64,000 nt of DNA from Mucor racemosus (lineage: Eukaryota; Mucoromycota; Mucoromycetes; Mucorales; Mucoraceae), in contig JAPEHQ010000005.1 of assembly GCA_027405735.1 (NCBI GenBank), forward strand, positions 434,001 to 498,000, read 5' to 3'. Shown here one piece after another: positions 34,260 through 48,143 of the stretch; position 1 is the first letter of the stretch, and each line of letters begins with the position of its first letter. Both the position numbers and the translations under genes were made by a program. The notes under the pieces were generated by a model, which saw nothing but the letters and a program-made list of their open reading frames with translations, did no database searches and had not been told where the DNA came from.

Positions 34260-36063
34260 GATTTCGTTGTTGTGTTACAGTGAATAAATGTAGAAGAAGA
34301 AAAAGAAGAAGAAGAAGAAGAAAAAAGATGTAAAAAGGGGTAGATCAAGAATTAGACAGCAAAGAATGTGTTGTTAACAATATTTTGATGTCTTGTTTTG
34401 CAAGGAGTTGGGTATTTGTATATTTATATATTTAGATACAAAGAGAGGGGGCTATATATTAAATCGATTAAAAGATAGAAGAACAAGAACTTCGGTTGCG
34501 AATTGATAAATATAAAACGATCAGAATCAAAAGAGTGCAAGAAAAAAAATAAAATATAAAATCCAAGTAGTGGTTTATCATTGTATTTATATACTTATAA
34601 ATCTTTCAGCATATTAAGGAGAAGCCTGTTAGAGAGGAAGAAAAAAAGTATGCAAATGAGTGTCCAATTATACAGTGAAGAAGATCTTGTCAAAGTCTGG
34701 ATACTCTAGAGTTACAAGCAACGGCAGCAGATACACACCACATGCAAGCACGTAAGCATGCACACATGGACCGTTAATTAATCCGAGTCTAAGTACATTT
34801 AATTCATTTTTTTGCATTAAAACTTCAACTGAACCCTTGCTTGCAATTCTGTGTATTTTACATAATCATAATTCATGCTTTCTTTTGTCTGTCTAAATGA
34901 CATCAATTGGAAACATATGATTTATATGCATAATAATCTTATTAACTTGCACTTTTTAAGGGGTTTAGCTTATAGTTTATTAGCTTTTTTTTTACAGTTT
35001 CTGATACTAGTTAGTTACCAGGATATTGAAAATCTCTTGGTATTTCATCAATAAAACATTAAGGAGAATAAAATTCATTAATTTGCTGTATATTTTCATG
35101 GATGTACAATATAATTGATGTTGTGTAGCTTATTTAACGGTATATACTTACATAATTTCCAACTTTGCCGGTGTTGGCCGCATTAATTTGTGTATAGAAA
35201 TCTACAAGGAGACTTTTGTAGAACCCAATATTTCAAAAAATCGTATGATTTATGACACATTTTGATTTTTAGTCGTTATAATCATGCATCTGGATGAGTA
35301 GGGAAGCAAGCAATTCTCAAGACATTCGTATATACATATTTGTAGGAATATAACCAGATAGATATTCAGATTTATAGCATAATAGAATTTATATATGTGT
35401 CTTTGTCTACGAAATTATACTGTTCTATGCTTATATATAGTATCGTTTCAACCAAGGATTTCAAATCTGAAAGCTTGAAAAAATGGATCAAATCAATTGA
35501 AGCGCCGAAACACCATATCTCAAAATTTTTATCTTTGAAGAGTTTTTATGTTATAATGAAAAGCAAATACAACAAATTTAGTGTTTATTATATGTAAATT
35601 ATTACTTTAACATTGTATTGATATTTTTTAATTTTTTAAAATCAGGTGAAAATCTGTGCTTAATGCACATTTCGAGAAAAATATACATTTCATAGTGTTT
35701 ACACTCAGAATTACAGCAATCTTAGAATTATTTCAATGATTTCAAGAAAGAAAATGCATATTTTAATAAATGCTCCGAGAATTCTATGAAAAAAGTATCC
35801 CTTTATTGAAAGGTGATGGACAGTATTAAAATAGCATTACTCGAATTCAAGATAAATACAACCCGAAATTTGATTCTCCATCTTTTTCTGTATGCACACA
35901 CATTCGACTAATCAATGTATGATTGGCCTCTTTGTATAGTGTGTTTATAGTGCGGTATATAGAAGGCAGCATCTGGCAGCAGCAAGCGTTCTAATTCAAA
36001 CGGTACACGAAATTAAGGTGCCCTTTTTTATCCTTTTATTAATATTCAACAATCATAACAAAG
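34260..36063. other. Divergent intergenic region between sulfate permease and ChAPs gene
   Basis: 1.8 kb without a convincing gene. A GAA/GAAAA purine repeat lies at about 34291-34327 in the leader of the permease. Sequences near both ends should hold the two promoters. A 66-codon plus frame at 35397-35597 has no supporting features. Confidence 0.5.
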
Positions 36064-38967
36064 ATGGCTGATACACTCAAAGATATTCCAGAGTTCTTTG
36101 AGACTGAACTCGGCGAGTCTATCGCAGCTCGTACAGATGCTTTGGGTAAAATAATATATTCAGCAGGGCGCGTATGTGTTTGTGTGTGTTCTAATATATG
36201 TATTTCTAGGTACCTTTCGTGAACTAGGTCCACCAGACTTGTGCCATATCATCAAAGCTCATTCAAAACCTGGTATGAAAGAAGTAAATATCTCATCCTA
36301 ATTTGTGCTTTATAGATTTATACCAACAGTTTTTAATTTTTTTAAAATAGCTTGGCAGTTATCATTATGTCTCTGGTGTCGATGCTTCCTCATCTGCAAC
36401 CTTGGCAGCTTATTTGAATTCGCTTACATATTCATTGGTAAAAACTTTTGATAAATGTTGTCAAGAGTGCATAAAACTAATTTTTAATGGTTTAGGATGA
36501 TACCCAATCTTGGTTTTCCAAATCAAACGCTTGGAGAATTCGCTCTGGTATATATTGGTAATGTAGTACTTCGTCCAACCAAATCGTAATATATTCTGAC
36601 AATTAAATACAAATTATTAGTTGTTTCAATGCATTCTCTCGTGTAGATGTTCGTGTTGAAGTAAAGATCCCAGGTGGTGTAGAAAGTTATTATGTCGATG
36701 TTAGAGGAGAGAGGTAATTTTGAGGCAAGAGGAAAACAATTCATATCAATGAATACTCATTAAATTCCATATATTCAAAATAGACATGAAGCTACTGCTG
36801 CTATTTGGCAAGAAACATATCTTTCAGCTGTTCTTCGTGCCATTCTTTATTCTGATGATAGTTATTACAGATTAGCTGGATATCGTAAAATTGATCCCAT
36901 CGCTAATTTGGCCGGCGAACAAAGATTTTTGGAAGCTGTGGAAGCACTCTTTTGGCGTGGTTGGCAATTAGGTAGTAACCCTGAAATTCAAACTGCCACC
37001 ACTGTACACAATCATTTGACTTCAGGCGTAATGAAGTATTTTGGTGATAGTTTCCGTTATGGTCCTGCTATTGAGTTGTACAAAAAATTACAAAAGAAAG
37101 ATCCTGAAGTAGGTGCTTTATTAGCTCAATCATATATCGGACAGAATGAAGAAATCAAGGCTGTCAAAGTTTTGAATGACGATTTAAAGCGTATGCCCAT
37201 GAGTTATCCTTTGTTACATGTACAAGTTGATTACCTTCGTAGTAAGGTAAGCATTAATGGGTTTTAATAGTAATTTGAATAGCAATTGACCTTTTCCTAC
37301 TGCTCGATGTTAGGGTGAATATCATATGGCTTTGAAACTTGCCAAATTTGCCGTTAATACCACACCTTCCGAATTTTTAACATGGGCTAAATTAACTGAA
37401 GGTAGGATATACTTGATATTTTGAAGATTGTCGTTATACTAACTTGTTGATATCTAGTTTATATTGATCTTGAAGATTACAAAAATGTAAACTTTATAAA
37501 ATGATTTGTTTCATGCATTACCTAACATTCTAAATAGGCATTATTAACATTGAACTCATGTCCTATGTTTACTTATAGCGAACGTGATATGCATCGTATG
37601 CCTGCACCCATCAAGACACATTTACCCATTAAAGCTGAAATTATGAATTCAGGTATTATGGAAGAAGATGCCGCTGGAAGAGAGAATGAAGCCGATCCAA
37701 ATTTAGCTCGCCTTCCTGCCCCTGCATTGCACGGAACATTCGCCAAAGCATATGCACTCTTGACGCGTTTAGCTAGTAAAATCGGTTGGGACGATTTATT
37801 GAAATGCAGATCTTATGTATTCGTTATGGAAGAGGAGTACCGTATGCAAAAAGCCAAAGAAGACACCCAAAAGTCAAGCACATCAGTAAACGAGCAACAG
37901 CAGGAGGAGGAGCCTGTCGCAACACAAACGAAAGAGGAGGAATTAAACACCGTTGCTCAAGAAAATGACGAACAGCAGAAGCAAGAAAAAGAATCCAATG
38001 CTTCTGAGCAAGCCGATCAAGAGGAAAGTGAGGCTGCTGATAAGGATGAGGAAGAGGTTAAAGCAGACGAAAAATCCCAAAATGGAGAAGAAGAGACTAA
38101 AGAAACAGACAATAATGCAGAAAATGCCGATGAATTAGCTGATCACATGGATACTGTTGATTTGAATGCTGATGAAGAGGAAGAAAATCAAAGTCATCAA
38201 AAAGTTGAGGTTCATCACACTCCTCTTGAACGTCCTACTCAAGCTGCAGAGGATAAATCAAAGGTAAATATCAATATAAAATACAGAAATACAGATATGT
38301 TAACGTCTTTAAAAATAGACTGAAGGTACATCTGCCACTGCTGATGCACCAATCAACACACCACACCCAAGTGATGGTGTTAACTTTTCATTCAGTAACA
38401 AACGTCTCTGTGAACGTTGGTTAGATAATCTCTTTATGGTTTTGTATGAAGATTTACGTATTTATACATTCTGGAGAACCGAAGCAGCACATTATCGTGC
38501 TCAGCAAATGCCCTACCGTAAGACTGGTACTGAATGGGAATTATTAGGTGATCTTGCTCTTAGATTATGGCATGAGAATGAAGCAAGAGAAGCATATGAA
38601 CAATGTTTAGATCATAAATTCTCCGCTAAAGCCTGGATGAAGCTTTTAGAAATTTATGTTACTGAATCCAACGTCCAAAGAGCTCTTTTAGCTGCAGTGA
38701 AATTAACAGTATACCATGAGCGTTGGTATCATGAAATTGTGGCAAGTCTTATCTAATGAAAAACTGTATGAAATAATATTAACTTTTTGTATATAATAGT
38801 ATCCAAGTGAAATTGCTCGCAATCTTAATGTCGTTATTCGTAGAGAAGGTCTCTCTAAAATGCAAAATATGTTAACTTCCATGAATTTACCTCGTCCTGT
38901 TCAACAATTAATGACGCAATACTTTGATTTTGCTGAACTTTTCAAGGTGGAAGGATATGAATTTTAA
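36064..38967 (+). CDS. Exomer cargo-adaptor subunit, ChAPs family (Chs6/Bch1/Bud7/Bch2-like)
   Basis: Eleven exons, 36064-36145, 36210-36283, 36351-36437, 36496-36547, 36647-36713, 36784-37246, 37314-37401, 37458-37486, 37538-38263, 38319-38741 and 38800-38967, give 752 residues. In yeast these proteins form the exomer with Chs5 at the trans-Golgi and export chitin synthase III. Evidence: the helical-repeat region around FLEAVEALFWRGWQLGSNPE, and the family hallmark ERDMHRMPAPIKTHLP near residue 330. An acidic E/Q/K/D-rich insert of about 120 residues (about 425-545) is unusual within the conserved fold. Exon 8 is only 29 nt. The last intron has no good GT donor and best fits a GC donor (GCAAGT at 38742); GT at 38739 is the alternative and keeps frame. 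Confidence 0.9.
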
Positions 38968-39279
38968 TCAGATCAGATAGATATAAAAAAGAGAAAAACT
39001 ACTACTAAAGACGCTTATACAGCGATTGCTAATAATTTTTAATCACTTCTTTTTTCTTATTATAATAAAAAAATATATACATTTGTAGTTTTATTAAAAT
39101 TAGCTCTTCCTCCTCGATGATGTAGCTCCATATTTACACAGGATATAAAATATATATACGGCGCCACCTATTCGTTAAATTTATCAGAGCTATCATTTAA
39201 TACTACTACTGACCAAGATGACACGAAAGCGGGCCCTAATCTGTATACAGAAAAATTGAAATTTTTAATGTCTAAAATT
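38968..39279. other. 3' region of the ChAPs gene
   Basis: About 0.3 kb with several aataaa-like signals near 39063-39070. Nothing else seen. Confidence 0.45.
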
Positions 39280-40470
39280 GGAATGCTCCATTTTTCTATA
39301 ATTAATCTCATACTAAACACTTTTTAGGGTATAATAAAGACATTGAAAAATAGATATTGACTGATTGCATTATGCTACCTATTCGTAAGTATATTTTATA
39401 TTTTAAGAAAAACTCAAAAACACGTAAAATTTACTGATTTTTCCTTGAAAACTGGGTCTCACTTTTCAGCCCTGAACTACTTTTTTTTTCACTAAATAAC
39501 ACCAAGAAAAAATTATATGCCAATGTACCTGAGATGTTCAGCTTTAATCCAAAAATAAGTATCCGGAAATATCCTACTTTTTGCAGTTGGTATTAATTAT
39601 TCAGTGCTAATGTTTCAGATTTTTACGCGTATTTTACTGCTAATGGATTGAAAACTTTGAGGCTTCATATCTCCAGAAAAAACTAAGCTATGCTACAACT
39701 TTTTAATAATGAAATTTACTTGTTTTAAAGTGCTCTATAACATGTTTCAATATAAAAAAATTCTGAGCACTCTTATTTTTTTTCATTTTTTTGGGCATTT
39801 CTATAGTAGGTTTCAAAATATTGGTTAAATTGAGCAACATTTTTTTTGCATTCATATCATCCAGCTCGTTGAGCTCTCTCAGATCCAATTTAGAGTTTTT
39901 TAAAATATTGATTTTTCGTGGAGATATCCTCAAAAATGTGTACAAAAAGGTATTTCCATTTCTGGCGTCCATTTTCCCCTTGTATACCCTCATCCCAAAT
40001 TCTGAAACAGAAATTTTTTGACAAAAGTGTTGTTTCCTCTACGAATAATGTAGCTACAAGATTTTTCAATAGCTTGATCGATAGATAATCTTTTTGCGCA
40101 TCATTTCCGTTTATTATATTTTAAATATGCTTATAAAAAGTGACGTGTATCTTCAAAAAACCTCCAAAATTTTAATTGCATTTTGCGCAAAATTTTACGT
40201 AAAAAAGTTTTTCAAATTTTATATAGATGGATGCAGAATCCAAAACTGTACAAAAATTATTTAAAATACTAAGTTCACTTACTTTGCAGTTCATGAACTA
40301 TTAGATAAATTAGTTTTTTAATCATTTTTTAATCATTTTTCGATTATTTTGTTGTTAAATCAATTTTGGACTCAGTTATCGCTGGCTTCAACCTGTATTT
40401 GAACGATTATTTGATTTTCTCGATGAAAAACCAATATTTTTTGCTGAAACAAAAAATATAGAGTAAATTT
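39280..40470 (+). repeat. Dispersed repeat family A, copy 4
   Basis: Matches copies 1, 2 and 5 in the same orientation from ttggaatgctcc to about gctgaaacaaaaaatata; the right third present in copy 5 is absent. The family frame is on the minus strand at 39703-39993 (96 codons). Copies 4 and 5 are the most alike: their frames differ by only a few residues over the shared 76. Confidence 0.78.
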
Positions 40471-41441
40471 TACCTAACTCCATCTCATCCATACAAATAA
40501 AGTTGTTTATATACTAAAATCACTTAACAAAGCTCCGAAAAGTAATAAGAACTGCCGAAATTCATGTATATTATTGTACTTTTTATGCATAAAAGCATAA
40601 ATAATATATGAAAGTGTACCTATCATGTTTTAGAATGTTGATAATGTATGCTAATGTAAAAAGCCTATAATGCTATTGTAAATTTTCAGCTCGGCAATCC
40701 TTTTGGAAAAGATTTGCAATATCTTACGTCAATCCGAATTCAGTATTATGTGAATCTACCAGACGTATAAATTGAAAAAATCAAAACGATGAAACCAAAA
40801 TTCTTGAGCTCTCCAAGATGGAAGGAAAGACTAATATCTCATGTATGCACAAACATCTTTTTTAAAAGTACTTGTGCGAGATTTGAACCATATAATGGAT
40901 CCAAAAGAATTTAATTTCGGCATGCTTATGATGCTCTAATCACATATTGTTATTATTTTGGCACTTGTAAAAGACATTTAAATAAGAATGGCATAAAGTG
41001 AATTTTGAACACTTTTAAAGGACAGAGAGTTGGAATAAGCATACCTAATTAGCCTTGAAATGGCCATAATAAATCTTTCTTTTAAATAGTTTCTTTTAAC
41101 GAAAAGTAATAACTGCATCCACTGATGCTTCAGTAAGAAAATCTTATACAGCTCCGAGCTATCCAAAATAAACAGTAGTAATAAAAGAGCAAAACATTTG
41201 CAGCAAGAAAACCGTGTAAAAAGCCTAATAAATCAGTCATTGATTTAAGGATTTGTATCTATTTAGGTATATGACTTCCAACACCACTTTCTGATATCCA
41301 AAAGTGCTTGTGAAGAGTTCAGGGTGACGTAGATTTAGCTTGTCTTTTTTTGCACAAAAGAAGCCGACCTTCATTTTCTTGGTTCATTTGCTTTTTTCGC
41401 GAAATAACCCATTTATTGTCTTAATTTGTGTATAAAAGAGT
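40471..41441. other. Intergenic, upstream of MED14
   Basis: AT-rich, no repeat match recognised and no frame with protein-like composition. The bases before 41442 should hold the MED14 promoter and leader. Confidence 0.45.
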
Positions 41442-44400
41442 ATGCAGCCAATATTGTCACCTACAGAAGATATAGAAGCAACAAAGACAAATGGATATAC
41501 TAAACACGAAGAAATAAATGGAAAGCCCTTGAATGCTATTCAGGAGACCAACAAAGACGATAAAGATGAAAAAGTGGTTTTACCTGTGGAAATGGCTAGT
41601 ATGGTGCCTCTTAAGGCGTTAATTGGAAAATTGATTCATAAAGCACATGCTGATTTAATGACACTAACTGATACGTAAGTTTTGTACGCTTTTCTCATGT
41701 AATTTTTTCATTTACACATCTACAGATTACCCTCAATGGGCGAAGTGGAGAAAAAACGACAGATATTAACCTATACGACATTTGTAAGAAAGCAATTCTT
41801 GAAATTACTTGTTCTTGTCAAATGGGCCGAGAATGCAAATGATATACAGATGTGTCAGGTATTTGTTGGAAATCAATGAACACGAGGTTTTTAAAAGGCT
41901 AATATCAACACAACATAGAACATCATGGCATTTCTAGCAAATCAAAATCAAATATTTACTTCTACTGTCGACTTTCTTCACAAAATTTACACTGAATTAC
42001 CAGCAGCTAGATTAAGAAATTTTGATATACCAACTGCTGTTGATGTTTTAACAACAGGAACATATCAACGTATGCCAACAAAGATCAAAGTAAGCCAAGC
42101 AACACATTGATAAATTGAACAATTACTGATTGACATACTATTTTAGGACATGTTGACACCTACACCATTAACAGACGAAGAAGTTTTGGAAACATTCCAA
42201 AATATTAATGATGTTATTAGAATGCGTATGATAACAGTTGAAGTTTTACCTTCTCCAATGCGAAAATATCGAATTGGTAAATATTATACAATTTTATATG
42301 CAATTGCACAACAAATGTTTAAAAATAATCTCTTATAGAAAACGGCAGAATTTACTTTTCAATAAAAAACGAATTTGAGGTTGCATTAACGTTAATGGGT
42401 CATAGTAACGATAGAAGATGGTGGATTGTTTCATTAGATGTTTTTGTTCAGGCAACTTCAGTCGGCGGAGCTTCAGAAGATGTCGATATAACACTGAATG
42501 ATAATCAAAAACAACATCTTCGTGTTAATGCACAAAAGCAACTTGTGCCCCCTAATGCCGATGAACCTACAAAACTATTTTTCCCTCTTGTCAATATGTA
42601 CGATTATCTTCATCTTTGCTGTCTCAATATGCAACTTGAAATTTTGTATATCCAAGCTGCTATGCTTGCAAAGACAAGATGGATGAATCAATTAAAAGTA
42701 CAAATGAACCAGGACAGAACTAAGCTTACTGTTGTCTATTGGCGTGGTGGATCACCAGCTGCTCATTGGGCTCGCCCTCAAGCTAAATCTAAAGCAATTA
42801 AAAGTACAATGATAGAAATTAGTGTCAGCCATCCGGATCAACAACCGCAACCCGAAAATGTAGCTGTTGCAGTGCGTGATGAATTGAAAGGGTTGATACA
42901 AAAAGCAGGTATTGGCGCTTCTATTGCATTATCTGATCTTACTGCAAGTGAGCAACCAAGGGTGTTATCATCTTTAAAATATCCTAAAAATGGTTTGGAT
43001 GTCCTTTGGGATGATAGCTCAGACCTCCATACCGAAAAGAAATTGCTTGATTCGTCAAATTTGAACCTTGAACAACTTGTTTTGCATGCAACCAATTATC
43101 ACGGCAAATGTATTATTGATAAATTCAGAGAATTGTTGATTTCACAAAAGGATTTCTTGGAGGAAAATGGATTACATTTAGCTGATGATGATACTCAAGA
43201 GGGCTCTCAGTCTACATTAGTTGAACATGGTAAAAACTGGAACAGTACTCTATATTAACAATGAGCTAATTATGAATTTATTAGAAACAACAGTGAATAA
43301 GCTACCATCATTAGTCGTGCGTTATCGTCATCAAAAATACATTAGCATTGAATGCGATGCTCGTACTGGTCGAGTGAAAGCATCCGAAGCAAGTGATGGA
43401 TGTAGCGAAGGCGATTGTAAGCATTTTAACCTAACTTCATTTCTTTGGTAATCGCTAATTCTGTCAAATTAGTCAAATTAAGAGGTTTAGAAGAAAGACT
43501 CAATAATGATCCTGAAGATATTGCTCGACATTTGTTGTGGTTACGATCAGAAGTTGTTGTTCGAGAAGTGATTTCACTTGCTAAACAACTTAATTTACAA
43601 CCATATCATCCATCACAAATGAATCTTCGTTCAGAAGATTTACAAAAACTGTTTGGAGATGTCATTGCAGATACTGCAACAACAACAGCGACAAATAATT
43701 CTAAATATCCATCACATTGCATGTTCCTTCAATTTTCTCAGTTTGAAGATTGGTATTTCATAATTGCAACTGTTAAAAACGAGTTCAAAGCATGGCTTTG
43801 TTGTATAAAGTAGGGTTCACAGTTCTGTGAAAGATGGGATCAAAAAGATTAATATTCTCTTGTTGTAGTAAAACTTATGATCAAAATGGTCTTTATCAAG
43901 CTATTGTGGATTTGGCACATTTCGATTGCTATCAAGTTTGGAAAGATCAATTTGTCGAAAAATTAACTAGTAAAAATATAGAAGATGCATACACCTCAAC
44001 ATCAAACACACATAAAAGAAAGATAGACGTTGGTGAGGAGGAAGAACAAAAACCAAATCAAGATGTAACGCAAGAAATAAAGAGACGAAGAATGTCCATG
44101 CGTAAAGATGAGAGTGAGCCTGTTTCTTTGACTAAAATCGACAAGTAAATTACAAATAGAATTATATATAATCATTTAAACACTAATCACTTTTTCTTTG
44201 ATATAGCCTTTCTATTGATTTGCGATTTTTGGCCAAATTGGATTCATTATGTAGAGCTTATATTACCAACCGTATGATTGAATTACAATTGCAATCATTC
44301 AAGGGTTCCCTTAAATACCATATGCGACCACTTTTGCAATCGCTGTCTAGTATGGAAACTCAAGTTATGAATCACCCAGCTGCTGACAAGATGGAAGTTG

Positions 44401-45788
44401 TTTGCGTATCACAGAGAGATTTACTCAAAACATGCGCTTATCATTTTGCTGACGATGGTACTAAACGAGAAAAGCCTTTGGAAACAATACCTTGGATAGA
44501 AAAACTTTTGCCATCTATGAAGCATGATGTGCTAATTCGTTCATTTGGTTGGTGGGATTGTGGTCGTGGTGATTGCTATGTGGTCGTTCAGGATAAATTC
44601 GATTGGAAAAATTTACAACTACAAGGAAGCGATTTAGGAGATCATATTTCATTAGATAAAACAACAAATGTTCTATCTTTTACATATCCAAACATTAATA
44701 CTTGCATCGATAAGTTTTTAATGGATTGGGAAAGAATTTTTATGATGGCAAACTTGACTAGACAAAGTGAGTACAAAATCAAGTTTTATAGAAATGCTCA
44801 CTAAACACCACTTTTTTTTTTATAGTGGCATCTGTTTGGTTTATAAAATATAAAGAAGAACTAAAATTCAATCCTACAAATCTGCAAGAATTATCCTTTT
44901 CCTACGCAAAAGTAAGCAAATTCTCATGTAAAAACCTCTTATAATTTGAACAATTAACAATTATTTGTAGGACTTTACATGTACAATCAAATGGTCCTCT
45001 CTTGGCAAGGGACATCCACGACAATACAATATTGAACTTGACACAACAGACGATACAAATAAGGCAAAATCAACCGCCCTTCCTACTTTAAATTCACGCA
45101 ATCCACATTGGAGAATTGCCAGTTTCTTGAGGGATGTTTTGAATGAAAAGAAAGATTTGATCTATTTCGTACAAGTAAGGAAGAGAGAGATTGTGAAATA
45201 TCAAAGAGTATGCGATATTAATTATTATTTTATCAGATTTTATTTCAAACTTTACCTCTCATGTCTTGTCTCGAGCGTTTGGAAGTAGAATGTGCTCAAA
45301 AGGGTGATATTGGCAAAGTATCGATTATACCACGTGCCTATGATTCAGTGCGCGTTATCTTCTCTGCCATGCACGCAATTGACATTCGATTTACAGACAA
45401 AGCAACTATTTGTGTATCAGATGCAGCATACCACCATTTATTTTATTCCTCTCGCACAGCAACAGTTGATACATTTATTGCGCCACAGCCTTATCTAGTT
45501 CAACAACAACAACAACAACAACAACAACATCAGACTTCTGAAGGCATGAAGCCTATCAAGGTAGCACAGCAATTCAAGTTTACGCCGTTTGATCAATTTG
45601 CTGGCTTATTAGAGTCTATGGAAACTTGGATCTTTTCGTCCGAATCAAAAGATGTTGATCGTTGGTATGTATCGGGTGAACCTTGGGATCAGAAAGTAGA
45701 GCCTAGTGCTGTTTCATTACAACATGGTTTATTATGTTCTGCATCTCTTTGTCAAGGTATATTATATAAATTGCAAGAAGTTTTGTAG
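41442..45788 (+). CDS. MED14: Mediator complex subunit 14 (Rgr1)
   Basis: Twelve exons, 41442-41674, 41726-41858, 41919-42089, 42147-42276, 42339-43229, 43285-43416, 43473-43809, 43869-44144, 44207-44766, 44826-44911, 44971-45174 and 45237-45788, give about 1,234 residues. MED14 is the backbone linking the head, middle and tail of Mediator in RNA polymerase II transcription. The N-terminal block is diagnostic: VPLKALIGKLIHKAHADL, then FVRKQFLKLLVLVKWAE, FLANQNQIFTSTVDFLHKIY and LPAARLRNFDIPTAVDVLTTGTYQRMP (quoted in parts). Residues near 745 carry a nuclear-localisation-like KRRRMSMRK. A polyglutamine run (nine Q) lies in the last exon near residue 1140. Acceptors for exons 6, 7 and 8 were chosen so introns are 55-59 bp; nearer acceptors would need a 16-nt intron or break frame. 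Length lies between yeast and human MED14. Confidence 0.92.
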
Positions 45789-46424
45789 AAAGAAAGAGAG
45801 CAACTTTTTATTCAAATATATAAGTAAATGAGAAAATCTCTTTAGTATAATGTATAAATAAAATCATCTTAATCCATGGAGAAATACGGTTTATTATTAA
45901 TCAACTATAGACAATATAGCTGGCATATATTTATTCAAAAAAGTATATTTTTGAGTTGATTTTCAACGAAATAAGGGTATGAGGCTAAAATGCACCACTT
46001 GATGATCATTTTCATCTGCATTGCCACATATAAAGACGCCTCGATTTACTGCTAAAAATATTCTTTGTTCTTCTATTTTAGAGAACATTGACTAATCGGC
46101 GGCTTAAATATTTCTGTTAAAAAACGGCTACCTTTTTGTGTATTTATGCCAATATAACATGAAATATGCATTAATTATTATAAAAACAAATATAATAACA
46201 ATCTTGAATGTATATATTGCTCGCTAAAAAGCTTTGATTATAACTTTTTTTTATTTGATTAGATAGAAAAAACTCTTTAAAAGACAAGAAATGTCAAATT
46301 TACGGATGAATTGATCTCCTCGGCCGCTTTTTCCCCCACCGCGATTGATAATTTTTCCACTGGAGCATTAATTCAAATGAACACAACAATTAATTCAATA
46401 TCTTTCTTTTGTAAATAGATAAAT
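45789..46424. other. Intergenic between MED14 and the DHHC gene
   Basis: No gene. An 18-base stretch at about 46085-46101 (acattgactaatcggcgg) resembles the 3' part of the 5S-like fragment near 10887. An acceptor-like gtaaatag just before 46425 may indicate a leader intron. Confidence 0.45.
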
Positions 46425-47860
46425 ATGGCAATATTAGATGCGATTCCCGAGAAACTTATAGTGGCATTTGTCACTATTTTCATCACTTATCTACAAGGAA
46501 CCGCAAACTTTTACATTCTAGGTCCTGCCCTTGGAGGCTGGACAAGTTTCCGAGCTCAAAAAATACTTTTGCCTTTGAATATATCTCTTATTTCACTCTA
46601 TGTCAATTATTATTTAGCATGTACAACTGATCCTGGACAGACTCCAGAAGGATGGGTAACATAATTGGAAGAGATTGAGTAATAAAATAATCAGTTTCAA
46701 AAGATACTCAATTGTTTCTATTATAGGAACCACCATTTTCCGTCTTGAATCCAGATGAAGATGCAGTGATAAGAGTAGGTATCACTGGACCGCGTTTCTG
46801 TAAGAAATGTGATGCTTATAAACCACCTCGCGCACATCATTGTAAGCATTGTGGCAAGTGTGTATTGAGAATGGATCATCATTGCCCTTGGATTGGCAAT
46901 TGTGTAGGTTTTGGAAATTACAGTCATTTTGTTCGCTTTGTATATTCAGTTATTGTTTCTTGTACATATGGTTGTTATTTATTACTGTGGAGATTACAAC
47001 GAATTTTAGATGCTTGGAATAATCCTTGGGTAAACTATACAAAATTCTCGGATCTTTGTTGTTAGGTGACTAATATTTCTCTGTTTAGGTGATCATGAAA
47101 CCAGGTACATTTGAGGTAGTGATGATTGCCATTGATATAACACTAGCTGGCATTGTGATCCTTGCTGTTGGTGTTTTGGCTGTATACCACACGTATTGTC
47201 TTTTTAAAGGCCAAACAACTATTGAAGGATGGGAGAGAACTAAAACAAAGAGATTAATTAGTAGACGAAAGATTGATCCTGTAAATAATTTGAATTTTGT
47301 ACACCAAGAGAATTCTAACATTCGTACATGTTTAGGTTGAATTTCCATTTGACGTTGGATTTTATAAAAATATATGCTCAGTATTGGGAGATAATCCACT
47401 ATTATGGGCATGGCCATCTTCTTCAAAAGGTGATGGCTTAAAGTATTCTATCAAGCCAAATACAGGTAAGTTCCTTTATTTAAATGTACAATATATTTTT
47501 AACACGTTGTTAGATCCTTTGATACCCTATAGTTGGCCGCCTCGAGATCCTAAAGATTTGGGACCATCCTTTATAGAACGAATTGAGCAAGAACAAACTG
47601 TAGAAGGACCAAAACTAGTTCGTCGTGATTCAGAAGGATATCTTGTGCGAGAAATTACAATGGAAGATCGAATGCGTATGCTGAATGAAAATGATAATGA
47701 CGATAGAGACCCTTTAGAACAAGAAGCGCATGAACAATTTTTAGAAGAAAATCAACAAGAAATAGACCCTGAAGATTATTATTATGATTCTGCTAGTGTA
47801 TCTGATGGCTTTACTGATGAAGAAGAGCTATCCAATAATGAAGAATGGGTAGATGAGTAA
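46425..47860 (+). CDS. PFA4: DHHC-type palmitoyltransferase (Pfa4-like)
   Basis: Five exons, 46425-46655, 46727-47029, 47089-47280, 47336-47465 and 47514-47860, give 400 residues. The enzyme transfers palmitate to cysteines of membrane proteins. Four hydrophobic segments flank a cysteine-rich domain with C102-x2-C105, C116, C119, C122 and the catalytic D127-H128-H129-C130. The TTIEGWE motif follows the fourth membrane segment and a long acidic D/E-rich tail ends the protein. TTxE placement and length resemble fungal Pfa4, whose yeast form palmitoylates chitin synthase Chs3 in the ER; this assignment is by resemblance only. The 48-bp fourth intron is a multiple of three with no stop, so its retention would simply add 16 residues. 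Confidence 0.87.
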
Positions 47861-48143
47861 TAAGAAATTCATGCATAGATTTTTAATTTGTACATCATGA
47901 CTCAATCGCTTCTTTAATACCAACCACTCGAAATAATACAAAATAAGGAATTTTTAAAAAAAATTGATGGGATTTTTCCCTATTCGTAAAAAGAAAGGGT
48001 ACCCATGCATATGTGTATTGTACAGAGAAAAAGAAATGTATAATTGAATAATCTATAAAAAAAATTGTATATCATACAGAGGAGAAGGGGGGTTGTTGTT
48101 TTCTTGGGAAAAAAAAAAGAGTGTATATGGTATGTTATAAAAT

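Noticed and set aside
43230..43245. 16-nt intron in MED14
   Set aside because: A 55-bp intron, 43230-43284, uses the same donor, a better acceptor and the correct phase.
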